Below, piece after piece: positions 1-6,616 of a DNA stretch of 9,710 nucleotides. How positions within the stretch are numbered: the stretch's first letter is position 1; each line of letters begins with the position of its first letter. The notes under the pieces were generated by a model. It had not been told where the DNA came from and did not search any database. It saw only the letters and a program-made list of their open reading frames with translations. The stretch comes from Candidatus Sericytochromatia bacterium. GTDB taxonomy: Bacteria; Cyanobacteriota; Sericytochromatia; UBA7694. The stretch is taken from positions 1 to 9,710 of the forward strand of contig CAJYHH010000605.1 in NCBI GenBank assembly GCA_913773825.1, written 5' to 3'. Both the position numbers and the translations under genes were made by a program.

Positions 1-32
1 TCATTTTTTACAGTTGTTTGTGAGGTTGTCAA

Positions 33-1076
33 ATGGACTCGGAGTTACATCCAGAACATTTTCATAAAGCTCAGCATAATCCTGATATTGATAGCATCTC
101 AAGTATTCGGCTTTATGAAGGCACACGTGTCCGTCAAGAGCTGGTCTATGGGGTTGTCAAAGACCGTAAAACCGGTCGTTTTCATCATGACTACGCCACG
201 TTTAAAACCTATCGTAAAAGCAAACAACAGCCCTGGAAGCCTGACCCCAAAGCTTCGTTTACGCTCTCAGAAGACAAAGCCCAGGCTCTGACTCAAGCTT
301 TAGCTTTTTTAGCGACTCGACGGCCAGCTCCAGAAAACCTGCTCAGCCCAGATGCCAAAGCTGATGCACATCATGACTTAATAGATCAGATTAACCAGCT
401 TGATAGCGAAGAAAGACTTGAGATTATTTTACGTTTATTGCGAGATGTATTAGCTGATCCAGAACCCAGACAGATTATGTCAATGTTTGAAGCCATTGAT
501 GCTGAGCAACTTGCATCGGGTGCACGTTTGTTTCAGATTGCCAGCTGGCGTAAGTCTTTAAGAGGCTTTCACCGTCTGATGAGAGATCCAGTCAGTGAGG
601 CTCAGCAGTTTAGCCGTTTTTTTGCTGAATATCCCTGGTTAATTGGCCATGCTGACAGTGAACCGCTGGGTTGGGAGGCTGTGCCTGAAGTGCTGGTCTA
701 TCGGGGTTCGGACAACTGGCTGGAGCTGATTCTGACCCGCACACCGCTGACTGAACACGGTTTGTTTCACGGTGATGAGCGTCAGGGCTGGCACCCTGTC
801 CATGAACTGAGCCAGGCGCTTGGCCAAGCCCAGATTCTGCTGGAGCAACTTAACCCAGATGATTTAAATCCCCGGCCTGACTGGACCTTACAAGGAGTCA
901 AAGCCCGGATTCTGATTGGCCATAGTCGTCAGGATCTTTTGCAGGAAAAAGCTCTACAGCGCTATAATCGCCATTTGCACAGAATCGAAGTTCAGACCTT
1001 TGATCAACTCGACAAACTGGCTTTAAGCAGGCTGAGCCAGCTTCAGGTCAGGCTCAGCCCGTTTAAAAGTCAGTAA
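33..1076 (+). CDS. DUF4263/Shedu-like protein, probable degenerate PD-(D/E)xK nuclease fold
   Basis: The protein has 347 residues. The ATG at 33 is preceded by GAGG at 22-25, a good ribosome binding site. Residues about 170-330 carry the pattern I associate with the DUF4263 (Shedu, SduA) nuclease domain: a helical lead-in (WRKSLRGFHRL, 172-182), then QFSRFFAEYPWLIG (192-205), a strand pair with PEVLV (218-222) and LELIL (230-234), the helix HELSQALGQA (257-266), the strand RILIGHS (292-298) and the TFDQL end motif (322-326). In active members the core is D...E-x-K, where the Lys is catalytic. Here the Asp position appears to be E219 and E231 is followed by Leu-Ile instead of x-Lys, so the active site looks impaired. 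Residues 20-95 form a separate basic N-terminal domain of unknown role. Shedu proteins act in anti-phage defence, but that function is only inferred here. It could instead be a non-catalytic relative. The 3' end faces the helicase gene, with a 24-bp gap. Confidence 0.75.
   Translation: MDSELHPEHFHKAQHNPDIDSISSIRLYEGTRVRQELVYGVVKDRKTGRFHHDYATFKTYRKSKQQPWKPDPKASFTLSEDKAQALTQALAFLATRRPAPENLLSPDAKADAHHDLIDQINQLDSEERLEIILRLLRDVLADPEPRQIMSMFEAIDAEQLASGARLFQIASWRKSLRGFHRLMRDPVSEAQQFSRFFAEYPWLIGHADSEPLGWEAVPEVLVYRGSDNWLELILTRTPLTEHGLFHGDERQGWHPVHELSQALGQAQILLEQLNPDDLNPRPDWTLQGVKARILIGHSRQDLLQEKALQRYNRHLHRIEVQTFDQLDKLALSRLSQLQVRLSPFKSQ
1030..1059 (+). other. 9-bp perfect inverted repeat (possible weak terminator)
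   Basis: GGCTGAGCC (1030-1038) and GGCTCAGCC (1051-1059) form a perfect 9-bp stem with a 12-nt loop, inside the last codons of the Shedu-like gene. Downstream on the + strand is only CGTTTAAAA, a poor U-tract. It is therefore at best a weak intrinsic terminator for either converging gene, and may be chance or an RNA-stability hairpin. No better terminator is visible in the 24-bp gap between the two stop codons. Confidence 0.3.
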
Positions 1077-1100
1077 GGTTGTTGCATGATGTCAACTGAG

Positions 1101-3524
1101 TTAACGCCGACTGAGTTCCGGGTCATCTTCAGGCAATTGCATTTTGCCACGGCCTTGAAAGCGTATCAGTAACATATCTCCGCGACTGCCGGCTGCTGAT
1201 TTCACAATGGTGCCCAAACCAAAACGAGCATGACGAACCTGGCCTGGCTCAAGCGGGCTTTCGGGTGGATGTAAAAGGGCATGTAACTCTATTTTTTCAG
1301 ACTCAGTCAGGTAGACTTGTTGGGCAGCGGCACTCTGGCACCAGATTTGTCGAGATTCAGGCTTGAGACTGGCCATACGCCATTCTTGAGTCTGTTCAAT
1401 TTGATTCAGCAGACCCTGTAAACGCCGCAAACGGCTTTCATCAAAGCGGTGCCAATTGCTGAAATAGCGCTGTAGGCCCAGTTGTTCAACTAATTGCACC
1501 AGCTGCAAAATCTGCAAAAAAGTCCATTCAGATAGTTCTAATAAGTTCCTTAGCTTTTGCGTTTTATGAATCAGGCCAGAAGGATCAGCTGCGCGTAAAA
1601 ACGGACTTAAAGGGGTTTCGCGGGTATAAAACAGATAGAGTTCACGGCGTGAACGGGTCAAGGCGACATAGAGCAGGCGCCGTTCAGCTTCTAAGTCTGG
1701 ATCTTTGCGGCTTTCGCGCAAAGGCGGGTAGACGCCGTCATTACAGCCAGGTACTAACACAACCGGCCATTCTAAACCTTTGGCGCGATGAACAGAGGTC
1801 AGGGTCACACTGCCCTGCGGACGTCGTTTGGTTTCGCGCTGGGCTTGGGCCAGACGGCGGAGTTCTTCTAATAATTCACTTAAGCTGCCTAAGCCCTGAC
1901 TAAAGGCCAAAAAGGCCCTGACATTTTCGGCGCGTTCTAAACCCTGCTCAAGACTGCTGGCTTCGAGCCAATTGCACCAGCCCAAATCCCGCTCAAGACG
2001 ACTAAGTGCCGTATGGGCGACTAAACCCGTATCTAATGCCTGCACCAATTGTTTTAGCTGATCTGCCAGGCGATGCAGTCTGTCTGCCATATAGCTTTCA
2101 CAGAGGCCCGAAAAGCGCTGTAACGCTTGTTGCAGGCTTAAACCCTGGCTGATCAAACGCTGAATATCCTGGCTGAGCTGATTGCTAAAATAACGTCCTG
2201 GCCGATTGCGAATCCGGCCCCAGTGCTGATTCCAGAGTTCAGTTTGCTCTTCATTTAAGCGCGTGCCAGATAAAATCTGGCGGTCGAGTTCTGCCAGAGC
2301 GACATAACTTAACAGATCGCGAATTTCAGGCCGCTGATAAAACATTCGCCCATCAGGCAGATGATAAGGTAATCGGGCATCAATTAATTCACGTTCGATA
2401 AAAGGTGTCTGGGCATAGGTCCGGACTAATACCGCAATCTCACCGGCTGAGCTTCCTGAATCTAGAGCTACTTGAATGGTCTTAACCATGTCTTTGGCCT
2501 GAGCCGCGGCGTCATCACTGATCTGTAAACGGGTGATGCCTGTCAGGCCCTGGGTCGCTTCTAAGCGTTTAAGCGCGCGGCGTTCATTGTGCTGAATCAC
2601 ATGATTAGCCATCACTAAATGACCCGCTGGTGAGCGAAAATTATCGCTTAAAATATAGCGTTTGGCAGCGTAGCGCTGACTAAAGTCCAGAATAAAATCC
2701 GGGCTGGCACCGCGCCACTGGTAAATGGTCTGATCATCGTCTCCTATGGCCATATATTGGCGGTGATGACGAGCTAAAGCATCGAGAATTTCACTCTGGG
2801 CCAGATTAATATCTTGAAACTCATCAACTAATAAACAGTCAAAGCTGCGCTGCCAGTTGCTTAAAACCTGTTCATGACGCTGAAAAGCTTCCCAACAGCC
2901 CAATAATAAATCATCAAAGGTCATCAGACCCAGCTGATGACGGGTTATTTCAAAGAGTTTGTACAGGCCTAAATAATCGGGCTGGCCTTTAGGGGCACGG
3001 GCCTGACTGGCGAGTTTGAGGGCTGATTCCGGCAGTTTAGCAGCATCTAAATCAGCGTACTCCAGTCGGCCTTTACACATGCCGACCCAGTTCAAAAAAT
3101 CTTCCGGGTCTAAACTATCCAAATCACCAAATTCACTTTTGCGGGAGCGTGCGAGTCTAAGTGCCTGAAAATAGATCTGCTGGCTGTTTTCCTCACTTTG
3201 GGGTAATTGCCAGCGGGCTTCGATTAATCCCTTGTTCTGCAGCTGACGCATCACGCGCCAGCCCAGCCCGTGTAAGGTCATCGGTTTTACGCTGCGGCAG
3301 GCTTCCCAGATATGCAGGCGTTTTTTAAGTTCATCTACACTGGCACGACTAAAGCTGGTGGCCAGAATTTTACCGGGATAAAAACGTCCCGTAAGCACCA
3401 GTTGTTTAATCCGATGCACCATCGCGGTCGTTTTACCGGCGCCCGCTACGGCAAACACAAGCGCGGGGCCATCGTCATGGTTAACAACAGCAAGCTGTTC
3501 GGGGGTAAGAGAAAGTTCAGACAT
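1101..3524 (-). CDS. UvrD/PcrA-like superfamily 1 DNA helicase
   Basis: This 807-residue ATP-dependent 3'-5' DNA helicase of the UvrD/Rep/PcrA type would unwind DNA during repair or replication restart, or displace bound proteins. Motifs in order are: Q-motif LTPEQLAVV (6-14), Walker A AGAGKT (27-32), Ia-like LATSFSRAS (54-62), Walker B VDEFQD (233-238), motif III GDDDQTIYQWRG (261-272), motif IV NFRS (295-298), motif V TLTSVHRAKGLEW (574-586) and motif VI RRLLYVALTRSR (615-626). All key residues are present, so it should be active. The C-terminus (about 757-797, VRHARFGLGTIV ... GKMQLPE) resembles the Tudor-like RNA-polymerase-binding domain of PcrA/UvrD. At 807 residues it is somewhat longer than typical UvrD (about 720), and motif Ia departs from the usual TFTNKAA. 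ATG is placed by the conserved N-terminus, but no Shine-Dalgarno sequence precedes it. A terminator separates it from the upstream gene, so it probably has its own promoter. I cannot tell whether it is the housekeeping UvrD or a paralog. Confidence 0.93.
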   Translation of the reverse strand: MSELSLTPEQLAVVNHDDGPALVFAVAGAGKTTAMVHRIKQLVLTGRFYPGKILATSFSRASVDELKKRLHIWEACRSVKPMTLHGLGWRVMRQLQNKGLIEARWQLPQSEENSQQIYFQALRLARSRKSEFGDLDSLDPEDFLNWVGMCKGRLEYADLDAAKLPESALKLASQARAPKGQPDYLGLYKLFEITRHQLGLMTFDDLLLGCWEAFQRHEQVLSNWQRSFDCLLVDEFQDINLAQSEILDALARHHRQYMAIGDDDQTIYQWRGASPDFILDFSQRYAAKRYILSDNFRSPAGHLVMANHVIQHNERRALKRLEATQGLTGITRLQISDDAAAQAKDMVKTIQVALDSGSSAGEIAVLVRTYAQTPFIERELIDARLPYHLPDGRMFYQRPEIRDLLSYVALAELDRQILSGTRLNEEQTELWNQHWGRIRNRPGRYFSNQLSQDIQRLISQGLSLQQALQRFSGLCESYMADRLHRLADQLKQLVQALDTGLVAHTALSRLERDLGWCNWLEASSLEQGLERAENVRAFLAFSQGLGSLSELLEELRRLAQAQRETKRRPQGSVTLTSVHRAKGLEWPVVLVPGCNDGVYPPLRESRKDPDLEAERRLLYVALTRSRRELYLFYTRETPLSPFLRAADPSGLIHKTQKLRNLLELSEWTFLQILQLVQLVEQLGLQRYFSNWHRFDESRLRRLQGLLNQIEQTQEWRMASLKPESRQIWCQSAAAQQVYLTESEKIELHALLHPPESPLEPGQVRHARFGLGTIVKSAAGSRGDMLLIRFQGRGKMQLPEDDPELSRR

Positions 3525-3530
3525 GCAGGT

Positions 3531-3536
3531 ATTTTA
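3531..3536 (-). promoter_or_regulatory. Candidate -10 box for leaderless helicase mRNA
   Basis: On the - strand TAAAAT ends 6 nt before the helicase ATG, which would place the transcription start at or next to the start codon. No Shine-Dalgarno sequence lies in between. The -35 region is C-rich and not recognisable. This combination matches leaderless promoters known in other bacteria. It is a prediction only. Confidence 0.4.
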
Positions 3537-3538
3537 GC

Positions 3539-3559
3539 GGGTGGCGGGTGGCAGGTGGC
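3539..3559. repeat. Three tandem GGGTGGC-type heptamers
   Basis: On the + strand GGGTGGC, GGGTGGC and AGGTGGC follow each other without gaps, just upstream of the helicase start and next to its candidate -10 box. The six runs of two or three guanines could form a two-tetrad quadruplex on the helicase template strand. The block is non-coding in the annotation given here. Confidence 0.6.
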
Positions 3560-3583
3560 TAGTAGCTTGAAGGGCTTGCAAAC

Positions 3584-3619
3584 AAAACAGCCCTGACATC
3601 AGAGTGTTGTCAGGGCTGT
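3584..3619 (-). terminator. Rho-independent terminator of the 476-residue gene
   Basis: A perfect 12-bp inverted repeat (ACAGCCCTGACA at 3587-3598 and TGTCAGGGCTGT at 3608-3619) has a 9-nt loop. On the - strand the stem is followed by TTTGTTTG, a U-tract beginning with the last T of the stem. It lies 22 bp past the stop codon of the upstream gene. The + strand side lacks a T-run, so it is oriented for - strand transcripts. It separates the paralog pair from the helicase gene. Confidence 0.85.
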
Positions 3620-3641
3620 CAGATCAGCTGATTAAAACGGT

Positions 3642-5072
3642 TTAATGGCTTGGTGGCTGTTTTTTAATCAGTTCGCCAAATTCAGTTATCACCTGTGAGG
3701 GATCGCTGATTAAAGCGGCCATTTCATCTGCGGCATCTTCGCCAAATTCATTGGCCATCATGCCCAGTAACTGCTCTTGTTCTTCGGGACCAAGCTGTGA
3801 GAGCTGTTGCATCATAAAGCCAAGCATGTCTTCATTGAGCATATCTTCGTCTTCATCAAACAAGGCGCTGTCCGCTGGGTCATCGCTTAAGGGTTCTGAC
3901 TGATTACGAGTAGCAGCAAATTGACGGGATTCTGCTTCAAATTCGGCTCCTGTCACCTGGCTTGGACGGGGCCAGAGATGCACAAAATCATAGCTCCAGA
4001 GCGCTTGGGCCAGTTCTTCAACCACCTGCTGCTGATGCGGCTCTAGCCAATGTTTGAGCTCAGAGCGAGCTTCTGCGGGTACATGGCCTAATTCATATAA
4101 CCAGTCATAGACTAAGGGCAGGCCCCAGCACAGCGTCAGCAGTTCATCCGGGCTGCCGGATTCCTGGGTATAGGCTTCAAAATACGCATCCAGCTGATCA
4201 GAGTCGAGTTTAACCAGGGTTTTTAAATCTAAGCCTGCGTCTTCGCGGGCTGGATTCTGGCGCCAGAGCATCACGGCATGGCTCATGATTTCAGCACTTG
4301 TGTAGAGATTCAGGCCGTGCTGATCCAGCATCCAGCGTCCAAACGCCATCTGGCCATTGTGAATCGCGCTATATGTGGCGCGTTTGCTGAATTTCTCTAA
4401 GACCACATTTAACTGAGTCGCCATGTCTGCATCACGCTGCTGATAGACAATTTCACGAATTTCAGGGTCTTGATCAAAACCCAGAGAGACAATTAAATCA
4501 TCGTAGGCGCTTTGAATGGCCGCGTCGTCTGGATTGCGCCAGCAGGTCTGAATGCCGTCTAAAAGTAAGGTTTCTCTTAAACGGTTCTGGAAGGGATCCT
4601 CATCATTCCGATCGGCTTCTTCAAGCCGATCGAGTAATTGACGAGCCAGATTAGCGGCCTGATCGCCATATTGGTGATAACTCATGCGGTCAATCAGAGT
4701 CAACCACAGGGCTTCAGGAATCGGCTCAGCATAGTTAAAAAACTGCTCAAGCAAAGCGCTTAAGCGCTCAGGCGCGCGATCTGCAAGGGCTTCATCAAAT
4801 TCCAGCATCAAGACAGCCGGTAAAATAGTCTGATATTGCTCGGGGTAACGCTGTTTGAGCAGATTTGTAATCACTTTCATTTCGGCATAAAGATTGTGGT
4901 GAGCCAGCATCTGGTTAACAGAGGCCACAGCATAACCTAAGGCTTCAGCATCTAATACGGTTTGCTCAGCCTGGAGCTGCTCGAGCAGCAGAGTATGGCG
5001 CTGGCTGGGAGCAGCTTGCTGAAAGCCTTCAAGCCAGGTGCTTGAAGCTGTATTTTCTTGGGCGCTAGACAT
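3642..5072 (-). CDS. Conserved hypothetical protein, paralog of the adjacent upstream gene, with acidic Met-rich tail
   Basis: I do not recognise this family. The 476-residue protein has no signal peptide or membrane segment, so it is probably cytoplasmic, and it looks almost wholly alpha-helical with a repeat-like character. It is homologous to the 405-residue protein encoded upstream. Shared landmarks are W-L-x-x-F ... P-x-x-R-H-x-L-L-L (13-30), QMAFGRW (241-247), CWGLPLVYDWL (315-325) and FVHLWPRP (363-370). After about residue 390 it has a tail missing from its paralog: an acidic stretch (SDDPADSALFDEDED, 396-410), then helices rich in Met and Gln, including MMQQLSQLGPEEQEQLLGMM (420-439). 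The tail could bind a basic or hydrophobic partner, but that is inference. An ATG with AAGG seven to eight nt upstream sets the start. The 105-bp gap to the upstream paralog has no clear terminator, so co-transcription is likely, ending at the hairpin 22 bp downstream. Confidence 0.85.
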   Translation of the reverse strand: MSSAQENTASSTWLEGFQQAAPSQRHTLLLEQLQAEQTVLDAEALGYAVASVNQMLAHHNLYAEMKVITNLLKQRYPEQYQTILPAVLMLEFDEALADRAPERLSALLEQFFNYAEPIPEALWLTLIDRMSYHQYGDQAANLARQLLDRLEEADRNDEDPFQNRLRETLLLDGIQTCWRNPDDAAIQSAYDDLIVSLGFDQDPEIREIVYQQRDADMATQLNVVLEKFSKRATYSAIHNGQMAFGRWMLDQHGLNLYTSAEIMSHAVMLWRQNPAREDAGLDLKTLVKLDSDQLDAYFEAYTQESGSPDELLTLCWGLPLVYDWLYELGHVPAEARSELKHWLEPHQQQVVEELAQALWSYDFVHLWPRPSQVTGAEFEAESRQFAATRNQSEPLSDDPADSALFDEDEDMLNEDMLGFMMQQLSQLGPEEQEQLLGMMANEFGEDAADEMAALISDPSQVITEFGELIKKQPPSH

Positions 5073-5116
5073 GGGGGCATCCTTTTAAGTATGTGGTCGT
5101 AATGTAGCACGTTGTG

Positions 5117-5150
5117 CGCTTAAGCGTTTAAAGGATTCTTTGCTTTAAAC
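5117..5150. other. Clustered palindromes between the two paralogs
   Basis: The 105-bp gap holds CGCTTAAGCG (5117-5126, perfect 10-bp palindrome) and the inverted repeat GTTTAAAG (5126-5133) / CTTTAAAC (5143-5150). The short hairpin GCAC-GTT-GTGC (5107-5117) overlaps the first of these. None has a U-tract, so they do not look like terminators. An operator or an mRNA-processing hairpin is possible, but chance in AT-rich DNA is not excluded. Confidence 0.3.
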
Positions 5151-5177
5151 TGTTTAAACTCATTGGCTGCTAGAGGT

Positions 5178-6395
5178 TTAATGAGGGTGATGATCTGAAT
5201 TTTCAGTTGTCTCACTGACAGTGGTCTCACTGAGGGGCAGGCGCTGTTGTTTGGCTTGTTTAAAGTACGCCTGAACAGCTTGAATGTCAATATCTGGGCT
5301 GGGTTCAGGCAGTGGCCAATTGATCACAAAGCCACCGGTCCAGACGGCTGGGCCGCGTTCTTTAAATAATTGTTCGCGAGCTGATTTAAGCAGCGATAAC
5401 AGATGATGACTGACAAATAAATTACTCAGGCCTGTTTCAAGCAACCAGGCGTTAACAAACGGCAGACCCCACAGTAAAACAAAAGCGTCAGGCCCGTTTT
5501 CGTGGCTGAGATGTTCACAATAATCTAAAAAATCAGCGGGCTTAATTTGGGCCCACTTTGAAAACTCTGGCCGTTTATCTGCTGGGGCGAGCTCCCAAAG
5601 TGCAAAGGCTTGTTCAATCATCTGGCTGGCAGTGGCCAGATTTAAACTGTGTTTTTCTAAGAGCCAGCGACCAAAGGCCATTTGGGCAGGTAGCAGGGCT
5701 GCATCTAGATCGCGGTCTCTAAAAGCCTGTTTGAGTTTACTCAGTTGGGCCTGAGCCGAGAGTTCGCTAAGTTCTGTCAGAGCGGGTAAATCAATGCTTT
5801 CAAAATCTGCGGCCAGCATAGCCTGCTGAAAAACCTGTTTATCTTCAGCTGTCGCTGCACTGCGCCAGTAAGTTTCTACAGCTGGCATCACCTGATGACG
5901 TTCAACCGCAAAAGCCAGATTTTCAGTTTTGGCTAAAGCATCTTCGCCCAAGCTGTCCTGCAGAGCCTGGGCCAGACGGGAGGCGGCTTCGGCCTGACTA
6001 TAATAAGCCAGTTCATCAAGTAAGTCAGCCCACTGATCGGGTGGAATATCCGTTGCAAAGGCCTCTAGGTTATTTAAGAGAGGATTTAGCTGATTTAACT
6101 CTTTTTCAAACAAAGCCTGCTGAATCTGCAATAAACGCCAGGCGGGCTCCAGGACCTTGGCTGCTGGCCTTTCACCTAAAGCCTGCATCAGCTCTTGAAT
6201 GGCTTCAAGCTGATTGTGTTCAGCCAATTGCTGGCTGTGGTTAACCGCTGCGCTGGTCAGATCAGCTTCGCTGACCGTGAGGGAGGGGGGAAGGTTTAAA
6301 ACATTCAGTAAAAGTTGATGACGCTCAGCAGGGACTGTGGCTTCAAAGCTGGTAAGCCAGTCACTGTCTGTTTCTTTGTCAGGTAAATTGTCCAT
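5178..6395 (-). CDS. Conserved hypothetical protein, first gene of the duplicated pair
   Basis: This is a 405-residue protein of unknown function. Predicted features are an all-helical, Leu/Ala/Gln-rich soluble chain with no signal peptide, membrane span or catalytic motif that I can name. It matches the 476-residue downstream protein over nearly its full length: WLTSFEATVPAERHQLLL (13-30) against WLEGFQQAAPSQRHTLLL, QMAFGRW (238-244), LWGLPFVNAWL (308-318) and FVINWPLPEP (357-366). It lacks the acidic tail and instead ends in a Ser/Thr/Glu- then His-rich tip (SETTVSETTENSDHHPH, 389-405). The middle portions are poorly conserved, so the duplication is old or the proteins have diverged in role. 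AAGGA nine nt before the ATG at 6395 supports the start. It is transcribed divergently from leucine dehydrogenase, and is probably the first gene of a two-gene operon with its paralog. Confidence 0.85.
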   Translation of the reverse strand: MDNLPDKETDSDWLTSFEATVPAERHQLLLNVLNLPPSLTVSEADLTSAAVNHSQQLAEHNQLEAIQELMQALGERPAAKVLEPAWRLLQIQQALFEKELNQLNPLLNNLEAFATDIPPDQWADLLDELAYYSQAEAASRLAQALQDSLGEDALAKTENLAFAVERHQVMPAVETYWRSAATAEDKQVFQQAMLAADFESIDLPALTELSELSAQAQLSKLKQAFRDRDLDAALLPAQMAFGRWLLEKHSLNLATASQMIEQAFALWELAPADKRPEFSKWAQIKPADFLDYCEHLSHENGPDAFVLLWGLPFVNAWLLETGLSNLFVSHHLLSLLKSAREQLFKERGPAVWTGGFVINWPLPEPSPDIDIQAVQAYFKQAKQQRLPLSETTVSETTENSDHHPH

Positions 6396-6545
6396 GATGA
6401 TTGATCCTTATCGGGCTGCTGATCAGTAAGCTTGAGACTAAAAAGAAAACTAAATAAAAGGTCTTCAGGATTTTATCATGGGGCTCGTGTTTTACACACT
6501 GCATACTTAGAGGCCTTAATTTAGAGGAGATTTTTAATCAACATC

Positions 6546-6562
6546 ACCTTAAGGTTAATTAA
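6546..6562. promoter_or_regulatory. Adjacent palindromes over the expected -35 region (candidate operator)
   Basis: ACCTTAAGGT (6546-6555, perfect palindrome) overlaps by one base with TTAATTAA (6555-6562). They sit where the -35 element of the leucine dehydrogenase promoter should be, and there is no good -35 hexamer. This placement suits a regulator-binding site. The regulator is not identifiable. Confidence 0.35.
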
Positions 6563-6568
6563 AGGCAG

Positions 6569-6574
6569 TATAAT
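6569..6574 (+). promoter_or_regulatory. -10 box of the leucine dehydrogenase promoter
   Basis: A consensus TATAAT lies 42 bp before the leucine dehydrogenase ATG and would give a leader of about 35 nt that includes the strong AGGAGG site. The -35 element 16-18 bp upstream is poor, which suggests activator dependence or a different sigma preference. Confidence 0.55.
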
Positions 6575-6616
6575 AAATCTGTTCCCAATCGCTGTTGCCC
6601 CTACAGGAGGACTCAA

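Noticed and set aside
33..3524. A classical two-gene defence operon of nuclease and helicase
   Set aside because: The genes are on opposite strands and converge, and the nuclease-like protein seems to lack its catalytic lysine.
1101..3524. Identification as RecB or AddA
   Set aside because: The length is only 807 residues, there is no C-terminal nuclease domain, and the C-terminus looks like the PcrA/UvrD Tudor-like domain.
3312..3596. Open frame on the + strand overlapping the helicase start and the heptamer repeat
   Set aside because: It is antisense to the conserved Walker A region of the helicase and runs into the terminator. It has no ribosome binding site and no recognisable protein features.
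3623..3632. Palindrome ATCAGCTGAT next to the terminator
   Set aside because: It is short and has no U-tract. The neighbouring 12-bp hairpin already explains termination.
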